Source: Variovorax paradoxus B4
GTDB lineage: Bacteria > Pseudomonadota > Gammaproteobacteria > Burkholderiales > Burkholderiaceae_C
DNA length: 64,000 nucleotides
Direction of reading: 5' to 3'
NCBI RefSeq assembly: GCF_000463015.1
Contig: NC_022247.1
Location: 3,472,001-3,536,000, forward strand
The number at the start of each line of letters is the position of its first letter. The first letter of the stretch is position 1. The notes under the pieces are model-generated. The model was not told the DNA's origin. It ran no database searches and worked only from the letters and a program-made list of their open reading frames with translations. This document shows positions 53,382 through 61,887 of the stretch, piece by piece. The position numbers were made by a program, and so were the translations under genes.

Positions 53382-54002
53382 ATGTACCCCGGCGAACGGC
53401 TCAACGGATACAGCCATCTGCTGGGCCTGGTGCTCGCACTCGCGGCCACCGCGCTGCTGCTTGCCAAGACCCTGCCCACCGGCGACGCCGCGCGGATTGC
53501 CGGCGCGCTGGTGTTCTCTCTCTCGGCGGTGGTGCTGTATGCGGCGTCCACGCTGTTCCACAGTACGCGTGGGCGGCGGAAGCGTTTCTGGGAGCGCGTG
53601 GACCACTGCGCCATCTACCTGCTGATCGCAGGCACCTACACGCCGTTCGCGCTGGTCACGCTGCACGGGCTCTGGGGCTGGCTGCTGATGGCCGCAGTGT
53701 GGGGCGCGGCCTTCTTCGGCATCGGGCGCGAGCTGCTGCAGGCGAGCAGCGAGGCCTCGAAGCCGCCGCTGGCGCTCTACATCGCCATGGGCTGGCTCGG
53801 CGTGCTGGCCGCGGTGCCGCTGGCCGCGCGGCTCGACAGCGGCGGGCTTGCGTGGCTGCTGGCCGGCGGCGTGCTCTATACCGTGGGCACGGTGTTCTAT
53901 CGCAACCGGCGGGGCTTCCGGCATGCACACGGCACCTGGCACCTGTTCGTGCTTGCAGGGACCGCGAGCCACTTCGTGTCCGTGGGCTGGTTCGTGCTGT
54001 GA
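53382..54002 (+). CDS. trhA: Hemolysin III / TrhA family membrane protein
   Basis: This 206-residue protein has seven membrane helices of the PAQR/TrhA type: ERLNGYSHLLGLVLAL, LYAASTLFHS, RVDHCAIYLLIAGTYTPF and a C-terminal HGTWHLFVLAGTASHF. The His/Ser/Asp residues in these motifs form the metal site. In E. coli such proteins maintain membrane-energetics balance; haemolysis is not implied. Start ATG 53382. Confidence 0.92.
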   Translation: MYPGERLNGYSHLLGLVLALAATALLLAKTLPTGDAARIAGALVFSLSAVVLYAASTLFHSTRGRRKRFWERVDHCAIYLLIAGTYTPFALVTLHGLWGWLLMAAVWGAAFFGIGRELLQASSEASKPPLALYIAMGWLGVLAAVPLAARLDSGGLAWLLAGGVLYTVGTVFYRNRRGFRHAHGTWHLFVLAGTASHFVSVGWFVL

Positions 54003-54093
54003 TGCGCGGCCGCGGTCGAGCAGCCCCCGCTGTAAAGCGCCTGTTACCACCTCTCGCGGGGTTTCGCGTCGTGAGATGTGCACAATGCGCCCC

Positions 54094-54531
54094 ATGCCAA
54101 ATATCGCTTCCATCCTGAAATCCGAGATTTCCCGTGTCGCCCGCAAGGAAGTTCGCACGGAGATCGAAACACTCAGAAAAGCCTCCGCGCTCCACCGCGC
54201 CTCGATCGCCGCATTGCGCCGGCAGGTCGAAAAGCTGGAGAAGGAATTGCGCCGCGCCACCAAGACCGTGGCGCGCGCCGCTCCCGCGGGCGATGCCGAC
54301 GAAGCCGCCGAGTCGGGCCCGCACCGGCGGTTCAGCGCAACCCGGCTGGCCGCGCACCGCGGCAAGCTCGGCCTCTCGGCGGCCGCCTACGGCAAGCTGG
54401 TGGGCGTTACCGGCCAGACCATCTACAAATGGGAGCAAGGCAAGGCAAGGCCGCGCAAGGCCCAGCTCGAAGGCCTGGCCGCCGTGCGAGGCCTGGGCCG
54501 GCGCGAAGTGGCCGAGCAGTTGAACGGATAA
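54094..54531 (+). CDS. Xre-like DNA-binding protein with N-terminal coiled coil
   Basis: This 145-residue basic protein has a coiled coil at about 15-65 (KEVRTEIETLRKA, RRQVEKLEKELRRATK) and a C-terminal helix-turn-helix (LGLSAAAYGKLVGVTGQTIYKWEQGKARPR) of the lambda-repressor type. MPNIASILKSEISR is the natural start; ATGs at 54085 and 54076 would add 3 or 6 residues. It looks like a housekeeping nucleoid or regulatory protein; targets unknown. Confidence 0.85.
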   Translation: MPNIASILKSEISRVARKEVRTEIETLRKASALHRASIAALRRQVEKLEKELRRATKTVARAAPAGDADEAAESGPHRRFSATRLAAHRGKLGLSAAAYGKLVGVTGQTIYKWEQGKARPRKAQLEGLAAVRGLGRREVAEQLNG

Positions 54532-54559
54532 ATCAGAGCCTCCTGCCCCGCATCGCTTC

Positions 54560-55861
54560 ATGTCCAGTCTCATCGTGCACGGCGGTACGCCGCTTCGTGG
54601 CCGCATCACTCCTTCCGCCAACAAGAATGCCGTGCTGCCCGTGCTGTGCGCCACGCTGCTCACGCGGGAGCCGCTGCGCCTGCATGGCGTGCCCGACATC
54701 ACCGACGTGCGCAAGATCCTCGACATCTTCCGCAGCCTGGGCAGCGAGGCGCGCATGGACCACGCCACCGGCACGCTGGAGCTGCATCACCGCGACACGG
54801 TGTTCGATGCCGCGCGCGACCGGCTGCCCGAGGAGATGCGCTCGTCGATCATGCTGGTGCCGCCGCTGCTCGCGCGCTTCGGCATTGCGCGGCTCGAAGA
54901 CAACGTCAAGGGCTGCACGCTGGGCGTGCGCGAGATCGATCCGCACGTCGATGTGTTCCGGCGCTTCGGCGGCAAGGTGGAGCGTGCCAGCGGCTCGCTG
55001 CTCGTGCGCTGCGCCGGGCCGCTGACGCCCGCGCAGCATTGGCTCGACTACGCCTCCGTCACGACCACCGAGAACTTCGTGCTGTGCGCGGCGGCGGCCA
55101 ATGGCAGCTCCACGCTCACCAATGCCGCCTCCGAGCCGCACGTGCAGGAGTTCTGCCGCTTCATGGCGATGCTCGGCGTGCGCATCGAGGGCATCGGCAC
55201 CTCGCGGCTCACGGTGCACGGCGGCAGCGCGCTGGGTGGCGGGGAGTTCCGCTTCGACGAGGACTTCCACGAGATCACCACCTTCCTTGCGCTGGGCGCC
55301 ATCACGGGCGGCGACGTGGTCGTGCGCAACAGCGCGCCCGAGAACTTTCCGCTGATCGACCGCACCTTCGACAAGTTCGGGGTGACGGTCACGCACGCAG
55401 ACGGCTGGTCGCGCGCCAGCAGCACCGGCCCGCTCAAGGTGCAGACCCCTTTCACCAGCAACGTGCTCACAAAGGTGGAAGCGGCGCCGTGGCCGTACTT
55501 TCCGGTCGACCTGCTTCCGATCTTCATTGCGCTTGGCGTGCGCGCCCAGGGCAATGCGATGTTCTGGAACAAGGTGTACGACGGCGCGCTGGGATGGACC
55601 GGCGAGCTGTCGAAGTTCGGCGCCCACGTCTTCTCCTCGGACCCGCACCGGCTCATCAGCTTCGGCGGCAGCCCGCTGACGCCGGCCGTGGTCGAGAGCC
55701 CCTACATCATCCGCGTGGCGATCGCGCTCTTCATGGTGGCGGCAAGCATCGAAGGCCGCTCCGAAATCCGCAACGCCGCGCCGATCCGCCGGGCCCACCC
55801 GCGCTTCGCCGAGAACCTGCGCAGCCTGGGCGCGCAGGTGGAGTGGACGAGCGAGGAGTGA
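54560..55861 (+). CDS. UDP-N-acetylglucosamine 1-carboxyvinyltransferase family (MurA-like)
   Basis: This 433-residue EPSP-synthase-fold enzyme has the MurA Lys-Asn pair in TPSANKNAVLPVL, the Cys loop in NVKGCTLGVREIDPHVD (position of the fosfomycin-target Cys115 of E. coli MurA), and VPPLLARFG in place of the usual LGPLLAR. Sequence is clearly diverged from standard MurA (for example SANKN for SGAKN). It may be the second copy (MurA2) or a related enolpyruvyl transferase; a standard murA elsewhere in the genome would settle this. It converges with the beta-lactamase. Confidence 0.82.
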   Translation: MSSLIVHGGTPLRGRITPSANKNAVLPVLCATLLTREPLRLHGVPDITDVRKILDIFRSLGSEARMDHATGTLELHHRDTVFDAARDRLPEEMRSSIMLVPPLLARFGIARLEDNVKGCTLGVREIDPHVDVFRRFGGKVERASGSLLVRCAGPLTPAQHWLDYASVTTTENFVLCAAAANGSSTLTNAASEPHVQEFCRFMAMLGVRIEGIGTSRLTVHGGSALGGGEFRFDEDFHEITTFLALGAITGGDVVVRNSAPENFPLIDRTFDKFGVTVTHADGWSRASSTGPLKVQTPFTSNVLTKVEAAPWPYFPVDLLPIFIALGVRAQGNAMFWNKVYDGALGWTGELSKFGAHVFSSDPHRLISFGGSPLTPAVVESPYIIRVAIALFMVAASIEGRSEIRNAAPIRRAHPRFAENLRSLGAQVEWTSEE

Positions 55862-55882
55862 GCCAGGCGAGCGCGGAGCGGT

Positions 55883-56782
55883 TCAGCCCCGCAGCGCATC
55901 CGCCGCGATGCGCGCCGCCGACGCAATGACGTCGTTGCGGCCCGCCGCATCGGGCGTGGGAAAGGTCAGGTAGACCGCCATCACCAGCGGGGCGCCGGCC
56001 GGCGGCCACAGCACGGCGATGTCGTTCACGGTGCCGTAGGAGCCGGCGCCGGTCTTGTCGCCCACCTTCCAGTCGGCCGGCACGCCCGCGCGAATGCGCG
56101 TGGCGCCGGTGGTGTTGCCCAGCAGCCAGGCCTCGAGCTGGCTGCGCTGCGCCGCGCCGAGCCCGTCGCCGAGCACCAGACGCTGCAGGCTCGCGGCCAT
56201 GGCCTCGGGCGAAGTGGTGTCGCGCGGATCGCCCGGAATGGCACTGTTGAGCTCGGTCTCCCAGCGATCGAGCCTGAAGACCGGGTCACCGATGGAGCGC
56301 GCGAATGCAGTCACCGCGGACGGGCCGCCGAGAATCTTCATCAGCAGGTTGGCCGCGGCGTTGTCGCTGTACTGGATGGTGGCTGCGCACAGCGCGGAGA
56401 CCGTCATGCCCTGCCCCAGGTGCTTTTCGGTGATGGGCGAGTTGGAAAGAATGTCGCTCCTGCCGTAGCTCACGCGCCGCTCCAGCAGGCCGGGCTCGCG
56501 GGTGCTGCGCGCGAGGATGGCGGCGGACGCCATCATCTTGAAGGTGCTGCACATCGGGAAGCGCTCGGTGGCGCGGTGCTGCACGCGCGCGCCGGTGGCG
56601 GTGTCGAAGGCCACCAGGCCGAGCCGCCCGCCCACTGAGCGTTCGAGGGCCGCGAGCTGCGCTTCGGCACTCGAAAACGCGGTGTCCCGCGGCCCCTTGG
56701 CGGACCATGCGGTACAGGCGCTGGCCAAAGGCAAGGCGGAGGCGGCGAGCAGGAAGGTGCGGCGGTTGGCGGATGATTTCAT
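55883..56782 (-). CDS. Class A serine beta-lactamase
   Basis: This 299-residue enzyme has all class A motifs: STFK (with Cys before the active Ser, MCSTFK), SDN in YSDNAAANL, the Glu166 loop [11 protein letters not shown], and KTG in DKTGAGSYG. The N-terminus is Tat-like ([20 protein letters not shown]); a lipobox is doubtful. Nearest relatives by pattern are the PenA-type enzymes of soil betaproteobacteria. No LysR regulator of the PenR/AmpR type is next to it. Start ATG 56782. Confidence 0.93.
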   Translation of the reverse strand: MKSSANRRTFLLAASALPLASACTAWSAKGPRDTAFSSAEAQLAALERSVGGRLGLVAFDTATGARVQHRATERFPMCSTFKMMASAAILARSTREPGLLERRVSYGRSDILSNSPITEKHLGQGMTVSALCAATIQYSDNAAANLLMKILGGPSAVTAFARSIGDPVFRLDRWETELNSAIPGDPRDTTSPEAMAASLQRLVLGDGLGAAQRSQLEAWLLGNTTGATRIRAGVPADWKVGDKTGAGSYGTVNDIAVLWPPAGAPLVMAVYLTFPTPDAAGRNDVIASAARIAADALRG

Positions 56783-56894
56783 GTCTTTTTGTCTGCGAGT
56801 GGATGGAACGAAGGCCATCGTAGGAGCGCCATCGCGCAGGCTCCAGCGCCAGGTGGCGCAGCCGCGTCTCGCCTGTATCGGGTGTAACCGGAAA

Positions 56895-56922
56895 AATCAT
56901 TCAACTAATCGGTTGAATGATT
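56895..56922. promoter_or_regulatory. ArsR operator-like palindrome 1
   Basis: This is a perfect inverted repeat with 11-base arms, AATCATTCAAC and GTTGAATGATT, around a 6-base spacer. The inner TTCAAC-N6-GTTGAA core repeats exactly 40 bases downstream. It lies upstream of the ArsR-type gene. Confidence 0.75.
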
Positions 56923-56939
56923 CTTGAGGCAGGACTATA

Positions 56940-56957
56940 TTCAACCTCATGGTTGAA
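56940..56957. promoter_or_regulatory. ArsR operator-like palindrome 2 over the start codon
   Basis: The sequence is TTCAAC-CTCATG-GTTGAA; its spacer contains the ATG of the regulator gene. Centre-to-centre distance to palindrome 1 is 40 bases (about four turns), on one face of the helix. This implies tight autorepression. Confidence 0.75.
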
Positions 56958-57290
56958 CTAGACGACGAGCGGCTCGACGCCGTGTTCCATGCCCTGGCCG
57001 ACAGCACGCGCCGCACGATGCTGCAGCTGCTGGCCCAGGGCGAATGCAGCGTGGGCGAGCTCGGCGCGCCGTTTCGCATGTCGTTCGCGGGCGCATCCAA
57101 GCACGTCAAGGCGCTGGAGCGCGCCGGGCTGGTCTCCCGCACGGTGCAGGGCCGCGCGCACGTCTGTCGGCTGGAGCCGGCGGTGCTCGCATCGGCCAAC
57201 GCATGGCTGCGCCACTACGAAGGCTTCTGGAACAACCATCTGGACGCGCTGGAGAAGGAACTGCGGCGCGAAGCATCCCGCGGCAAGTGA
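56949..57290 (+). CDS. ArsR-family transcriptional regulator
   Basis: This 113-residue winged-helix protein has DAVFHALADSTRRTMLQLLAQGECSVGELGAPFRMSFAGASKHVKALERAGLVSR, the pattern of the ArsR subgroup paired with SRPBCC/AHSA1 genes. No metal-binding Cys pair is seen. There is no Shine-Dalgarno before ATG 56949, which lies within a palindrome, so translation may be leaderless. The following SRPBCC gene is 29 bases downstream. Confidence 0.92.
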   Translation: MVELDDERLDAVFHALADSTRRTMLQLLAQGECSVGELGAPFRMSFAGASKHVKALERAGLVSRTVQGRAHVCRLEPAVLASANAWLRHYEGFWNNHLDALEKELRREASRGK

Positions 57291-57319
57291 AGTCCCCATT
57301 TTTTTTCAAGGAGCAAACC

Positions 57320-57856
57320 ATGGCCAAGAACAGCCTCGGAACCCTGATCGAGCCCGGTACCCTGCGCATGGAGCGCACCCTGCCCGCCCCCGTCGAGCGC
57401 GTGTGGGCCTATTTCGTCGACCCCGACAAGCGCGCCGCCTGGCTGGCCGGCGGCACCATGGCCGAGGAGCCCGGCAGCGTGTTCGAGCTTCGCTTCGACC
57501 ACACCCGGCTTTCCGGCGAAGTGGCCCCCGAGCGCTTCAGCGCCTGCCGCAGCCCCATCCTCCAGAAATCGCGGGTCGTCGAGTTCGAACCGCTGAAGCG
57601 CCTGACCATCAGCTGGGGCAGCGAAAGCGCCGCCGCCTCGGAGGTCAGCTTCGAGTTCACGCGAGAGGGCGACACCACACACCTCGTGCTCACGCACCGG
57701 CGCCTGCCCGATCGCAAGGAAACGCTCGGCGTCTCCAGCGGCTGGCACGCCCACCTCGACGTGCTCGACGACGTACTGCACGGCCGCAAGCCGCGGGGGT
57801 TCTGGACCAACCACGCGGCGCTAGAGAAGGCTTACGACGAGCGGCTTGCGGCTTGA
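57320..57856 (+). CDS. SRPBCC/AHSA1-domain protein
   Basis: This 178-residue protein has the START-like fold: LRMERTLPAPVERVWAYFVDPDKRAAWLAG at the start, RLTISWGSES in the middle and LTHRRLPDRKETLGVSSGWHAHLDVLDDVL at the end, matching the Activator of Hsp90 ATPase-like family. AAGGAG lies 6 bases before ATG 57320. Such genes often follow an ArsR regulator; ligand unknown. Confidence 0.9.
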   Translation: MAKNSLGTLIEPGTLRMERTLPAPVERVWAYFVDPDKRAAWLAGGTMAEEPGSVFELRFDHTRLSGEVAPERFSACRSPILQKSRVVEFEPLKRLTISWGSESAAASEVSFEFTREGDTTHLVLTHRRLPDRKETLGVSSGWHAHLDVLDDVLHGRKPRGFWTNHAALEKAYDERLAA

Positions 57857-57978
57857 GCGGGCGAGGCGGCGCCGCCCCATTCGGCGCGGCCGGCCCGCTC
57901 CGGAGTCGGATGGCGACTACAGGCAAGCGCCCGCGCTTGCGTTAAGGTGCGGAGCATTCGCCGACTCCGAAGCACCCC

Positions 57979-58620
57979 ATGGCCACCACCCCTTCCCCCG
58001 TACCGGTACGCAAGCATTTCTCGATGATCCGCGGCTTTCACCTGGCCGACGTATTCACGCTCGGCAACGCGGCGTGCGGGGTGGGCGCGGTGTTCCTTTC
58101 GATGGCCTTCATGGCGAGCCAGTCGCTGGCGCAGTTCCTCTGGGCCGCCGCGCTCGCGCCCGCGGCCTTCGTGTTCGACGTGTTCGACGGCCGCATCGCT
58201 CGCTGGCGGCAAACGCATTCCGCGCTGGGGCGCGAGCTCGACTCGCTGGCCGATGTGATCTCCTTTGGCGTGGCGCCGGCCGCGCTCGCCTTTGCCGCGG
58301 GCCTGGACGGCGGCTGGGACTGCGTGCTGCTGATCTATTTCGTCGGCTGCGGCGTGAGCCGGCTTGCGCGCTACAACGTCACGGCCGAGGCGCTTTCCGC
58401 GGGCGCCGACAAGGTCAAGTACTTCGAAGGCACCCCCATCCCGACCAGTGTGGTGCTGGTGGGCGTGCTGGCCTGGGCCGCCTGGCAGGGTCGCATCGGC
58501 GACGCGGTGTGGGGCGGCGCCTGGGTGCTCGGCCCCTGGCAGCTGCACCCGCTCACCCTGCTCTTCGCGCTCTCGGGCACGCTGATGATCAGCAAGACGC
58601 TGCGCATTCCCAAGTTCTGA
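57979..58620 (+). CDS. pssA: CDP-alcohol phosphatidyltransferase (PssA type)
   Basis: This 213-residue membrane enzyme carries the CDP-alcohol signature DVFDGRIARWRQTHSALGRELDSLAD (D-x2-D-G-x2-A-R-x8-G-x3-D-x3-D) and about six membrane helices; FHLADVFTLGNAACGVGA is typical of type II phosphatidylserine synthases. It would make phosphatidylserine from CDP-diacylglycerol and serine. It differs from the longer PssA normally found near ilvC in this group, so it could be a second copy. Confidence 0.85.
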   Translation: MATTPSPVPVRKHFSMIRGFHLADVFTLGNAACGVGAVFLSMAFMASQSLAQFLWAAALAPAAFVFDVFDGRIARWRQTHSALGRELDSLADVISFGVAPAALAFAAGLDGGWDCVLLIYFVGCGVSRLARYNVTAEALSAGADKVKYFEGTPIPTSVVLVGVLAWAAWQGRIGDAVWGGAWVLGPWQLHPLTLLFALSGTLMISKTLRIPKF

Positions 58621-58649
58621 CCGTCCATCCACTCAAAGGAGCCCCCTCA

Positions 58650-59228
58650 ATGATGAAGCTGTATTTCGATCCACAGAGCCGCTCGCAGGTCGCGAAATGG
58701 ATGCTCGACGAAGCCGGCGTGGACTACGAAATCGTGCCCACCCTCATCCGGGAGAAGGCGCACAAGAAACCCGATTACCTGAAGATCAATCCCGCCGGCA
58801 AGCTGCCGGCGCTGGTCGACGGCCGCACCCGCGTCTTCGAGAATGCGGCCATCTGCATGTACGTGGCCGAGAAGTTTCCGCAGGCCAGGCTGGCACCGTC
58901 CGTGGGCTCGCCCGACCGCGGCCGCTACCTGTCGCTGATGGTCTATTCGACGGCGCAGCTCGAACCCTCGATGGGCGACAGCCTGCTCGGGCTGCACAGC
59001 AACAACAGCGCGCGCGGCTGGACCCATTTCGAGCAGGCCAAGGATGCGGTGGAACGCGAACTGGGCTATGGCCCGTATCTCTTCGGTGCGCAGTTCACCG
59101 CGGCCGACGTGATGATCGGCTCGATGTTCATCTGGCACCGCGCATTCGGCGGGCGCTCGAACCGGCCCAAGATCGATGCCTACATCGACCGCCTGCAGGC
59201 CCGCCCCAAGGGCATGAAGTTCGGCTGA
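58650..59228 (+). CDS. Glutathione S-transferase family protein
   Basis: This 192-residue protein has a thioredoxin-like N-terminal domain (MMKLYFDPQSRSQVAKWMLDEAG, then NPAGKLPALVDG and FENAAICMYVAEKF) and an all-helical C-terminal domain with FTAADVMIGSM. The active-site Ser/Tyr is not certain (SRSQ region). AAAGGAG lies about 9 bases before ATG 58650; a second ATG follows directly. Substrate unknown. Confidence 0.92.
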   Translation: MMKLYFDPQSRSQVAKWMLDEAGVDYEIVPTLIREKAHKKPDYLKINPAGKLPALVDGRTRVFENAAICMYVAEKFPQARLAPSVGSPDRGRYLSLMVYSTAQLEPSMGDSLLGLHSNNSARGWTHFEQAKDAVERELGYGPYLFGAQFTAADVMIGSMFIWHRAFGGRSNRPKIDAYIDRLQARPKGMKFG

Positions 59229-59238
59229 ACCACACCCC

Positions 59239-59880
59239 ATGTCACAGGCACCCTTCCCCCACGGCGCGGCCACCGGCCTCGACCAGCTGATCCGCATCGC
59301 CGCCGGGCAGCCGCTGGCACCGGCTTGCGACCATTTCTACTTCCTGCGCCATGGCCAGACCGGCCGCAATGCGCAGCGCATCTTCCAGGCCGTGGACGAG
59401 CCGCTGAGCGAGCTCGGCCTGCAGCAGGCCGCGCGCGCCGCCCAGCTGCTGGCGGGAGAGCCGATTCGCACCATCGTCTGCAGCGACGCCCGCCGCGCGC
59501 ACGACACGGCGCATGCCGTGGCCACCGTGCTTCGCCTCATGCCCACGCCGCAGGCGGCCTTGCGCGAGCGCAACTTCGGCGCGCTCATCGGTACCTCCTC
59601 GGCCGAGATCGACTGGGCCTGCGAACCCGAAGGCGGCGAAACCCTGGCGCAGTTCGTGGCCCGCAAGCGGCTTGCGCTGGACGCCGCGCTGGCGCAGCCC
59701 GCGCCGGTGCTGGTGGTGGCCCACGGGGGCACGCTCTACGCACTGGCGGCGCTGATCGGCCTGCCCATCGACCTGGGCCTGCTCGGCAATGCGCAGCCAT
59801 TGCGTTTTTCGCGCAGCGGCCCCACATGGGCCGTGACGCCGCTGCTGCGGCATGCCGACGGCGATTCAAGCCTGGCCTGA
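59239..59880 (+). CDS. Histidine phosphatase (phosphoglycerate mutase-like)
   Basis: This 213-residue protein has the phospho-His motif YFLRHGQTGRN near 36-46, a second catalytic Arg in CSDARRAHDTA, an Glu in LRERNFGAL, and the second His in VVAHGGTLYAL. These residues are those of the RHG-family branch. Substrate unknown. It starts 10 bases after the GST gene, so they may be one transcript. Confidence 0.9.
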   Translation: MSQAPFPHGAATGLDQLIRIAAGQPLAPACDHFYFLRHGQTGRNAQRIFQAVDEPLSELGLQQAARAAQLLAGEPIRTIVCSDARRAHDTAHAVATVLRLMPTPQAALRERNFGALIGTSSAEIDWACEPEGGETLAQFVARKRLALDAALAQPAPVLVVAHGGTLYALAALIGLPIDLGLLGNAQPLRFSRSGPTWAVTPLLRHADGDSSLA

Positions 59881-59925
59881 ACCGGCCAGGAGGCGTACTG
59901 TTCGGCGTTCACACCACCGACAAGC

Positions 59926-60888
59926 ATGGAATTCAAGGACTACTACAGCGCCCTGGGCATCGACCGCACAGCGTCCGACGACGAGGTGCGCAAGGCCTAC
60001 CGCAAGCTCGCGCGCAAGTACCACCCCGACGTCAGCAAGGAGCCCGACGCCGAGAAGCGCATGCGCGACATCAACGAAGCCAACGACGTGCTGCGCGACA
60101 AGGAAAAGCGCGCCGCCTACGACGCGCTGGCCGACCGCGTGGCGCGCGGCGGCCATCCCGAGGGCGACTTCCAGCCGCCGCCGGGCTGGGACGCCGGCTT
60201 CGAATTCCACCGCGGGCCGAACCAGGGCCCGGCCGATCACGCCGAATTCAGCGAGTTCTTTTCGTCGCTGTTCGGCGAGGCCGAGCGGCGCGGCGCGGCA
60301 AGGCGCAACTACCGCGCACGCGGCGAAGACCATCATGCGGCCATCGAGATCGCGCTCGAAGACGCGCTCAATGGCGCCGAGCGCGAGATCACGCTGCGTG
60401 CGCAGGAGCTCGACGCGCAGGGCCGGCCCACGCTCAAGACGCGCACCCTCAGCGTCAAGATCCCGTCCGGCGTTCATCCGGGGCAGTTCATCCGGCTCGC
60501 CGGACAGGGCATGCCCGGCCATGGCGGCGAACCCGCGGGCGATCTCTACCTGGAGGTGCGCATCGCACCGCACAGGCTCTACCGCATCGAGGAACGCGAC
60601 CTCTACATGACGCTGCCCGTCACCCCGACCGAGGCTGCGCTCGGTGCGCAGGTCAAGGTGCCCGTGCCCACCGGCGGCGTGGTCGAGGTGACCGTGCCGC
60701 GCAACGCGCGCAGCGGCCTCAAGCTGCGGCTCAAGGGCCGCGGCCTGGCCGGCAAGCAGGCCGGCGACCTGTACCTGCTGCTCGAGATCGCGCTGCCCCC
60801 GGCCGACAACGAGGCCGCGCGCAAGGCTTATGAGCAGCTGGCGCAGGCGTCCGCTTCGTTCAACCCACGCCAGCATCTGGGAGTGTGA
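59926..60888 (+). CDS. cbpA: Curved DNA-binding protein / DnaJ-type co-chaperone CbpA
   Basis: This 320-residue J-protein without zinc finger has J domain at the N-terminus with the HPD motif in YRKLARKYHPDVSKEPDA, a Gly/Phe-poor linker with FEFHRGPNQGP, and two DnaJ C-terminal substrate domains (VKIPSGVHPGQFIRLAGQGMPG, VPRNARSGLKLRLKGRGL). It stimulates DnaK, and in E. coli also binds DNA. It is followed by its modulator gene 2 bases downstream. Confidence 0.94.
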   Translation: MEFKDYYSALGIDRTASDDEVRKAYRKLARKYHPDVSKEPDAEKRMRDINEANDVLRDKEKRAAYDALADRVARGGHPEGDFQPPPGWDAGFEFHRGPNQGPADHAEFSEFFSSLFGEAERRGAARRNYRARGEDHHAAIEIALEDALNGAEREITLRAQELDAQGRPTLKTRTLSVKIPSGVHPGQFIRLAGQGMPGHGGEPAGDLYLEVRIAPHRLYRIEERDLYMTLPVTPTEAALGAQVKVPVPTGGVVEVTVPRNARSGLKLRLKGRGLAGKQAGDLYLLLEIALPPADNEAARKAYEQLAQASASFNPRQHLGV

Positions 60889-60890
60889 GC

Positions 60891-61202
60891 ATGGCGACCG
60901 TTTCCGTGACAACAGCCATCAGTGCTTCGCAGCCGCTCGCCGCCAGCGAGCTGGCCCATGCCTGCGGTGCCGATACCGAATGGGTGGTGCAGCTCGTCGA
61001 GGTGGGCATCGTGCAGATCTCCGCGGCCGAGGCGCCGCCCGAGCACTGGCGGTTCTCGAGCACCGACCTGCAATACGCGCTCGAGGCGCGCCGCCTGGAG
61101 CGCGACTTTGGCGTGGGCCTCGATGCCGCCGCGCTGATCCTCGATCTGCAGCATGAGGTGCGGCGGCTCAAGGCGGTGATCCGGGCGCACGGGCTTCGCT
61201 AG
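60891..61202 (+). CDS. cbpM: Chaperone modulator CbpM
   Basis: This 103-residue MerR-like helix-turn-helix protein inhibits CbpA by binding its J domain. LAHACGADTEWVVQLVEVGIV at about 20-40 and LQYALEARRLERDFGVGLDAAALILDLQHEVRRLKAVI at the end match the family. ATG 60891 lies directly after the CbpA stop; GTG 60885 would add two residues. It converges with the DUF2894 gene. Confidence 0.9.
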   Translation: MATVSVTTAISASQPLAASELAHACGADTEWVVQLVEVGIVQISAAEAPPEHWRFSSTDLQYALEARRLERDFGVGLDAAALILDLQHEVRRLKAVIRAHGLR

Positions 61203-61235
61203 CCGCTGCGAGGCAGGAGCGAAAGCAGCCGCAGA

Positions 61236-61877
61236 TCAGCCCGGCTTGCCGCGCGCTGTTTTCTTCTGGCCTTCGGCGCGCGGCGCATTCGCGGCCGCCG
61301 CCGGGCCGTTGCCGGCGTTCAGCTGATCGACCCACAGCAAGGTATCGACGTACGACATGAACCGGTTGAGGTATTCCGGCGACAGCTCGTGCATCAGCAT
61401 GAGGGACCGGTGCACCAGGTGGTGCGAGTTGAGCGGGCCCGCATTCTCCGGCACCTTGGCCAGCGACTGCGTCAGCCGCCGGTCGGCGCTGAGCCGCGAC
61501 CAGGTGCTCCTGAAGTAGCGCAGCGTCCTGAGCTCGGGGGTGGGTGCAGCGTCATCGGCCGGCGGATCGTCGCCCCGCAGCGGCGCCTGCCGGGCCATGT
61601 GATCGACGAGTTCCGCGAGCGGTCCGCGGGGAAGCCGGGCCGCCTGCTTCGCGCTGCCATCTGGAACTGCCGAAGCACTGTCGGCGCACTGGGCCTTTTC
61701 GAGATTCTCGCGATACGCCGCAAGCAGCGTGGCCAGCCTGTCGTCGAGGATGCGCCGCGCATCGCCCCCATGCGCACTGGCCCGCCTGGCGAGCGCCTCG
61801 ATGAACCGAAAGCGCACGGGATCCCTGCGCTGCTCGCCACGCACGCGCCATGCGTCGAGCACCGCGGCGGGGTCCAT
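61236..61877 (-). CDS. DUF2894 protein of the DUF802/OmpA operon
   Basis: This 213-residue soluble protein begins MDPAAVLDAWR and has a helical N-terminal region, a disordered middle with Ala/Pro/Asp and a conserved C-terminal RTLRYFRSTWSRLSADRRLTQSLAKVPENAGPLNSHHLVHRSL, ending LMHELSPEYLNRFMSYVDTLLWVDQL, then a basic tail. An in-frame GTG at 61895 overlaps the OmpA stop (8 bases) and would give 219 residues; no Shine-Dalgarno supports either. It is the third gene of the run and a likely cytoplasmic partner. Confidence 0.8.
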   Translation of the reverse strand: MDPAAVLDAWRVRGEQRRDPVRFRFIEALARRASAHGGDARRILDDRLATLLAAYRENLEKAQCADSASAVPDGSAKQAARLPRGPLAELVDHMARQAPLRGDDPPADDAAPTPELRTLRYFRSTWSRLSADRRLTQSLAKVPENAGPLNSHHLVHRSLMLMHELSPEYLNRFMSYVDTLLWVDQLNAGNGPAAAANAPRAEGQKKTARGKPG

Positions 61878-61887
61878 GTTGCTGTTG

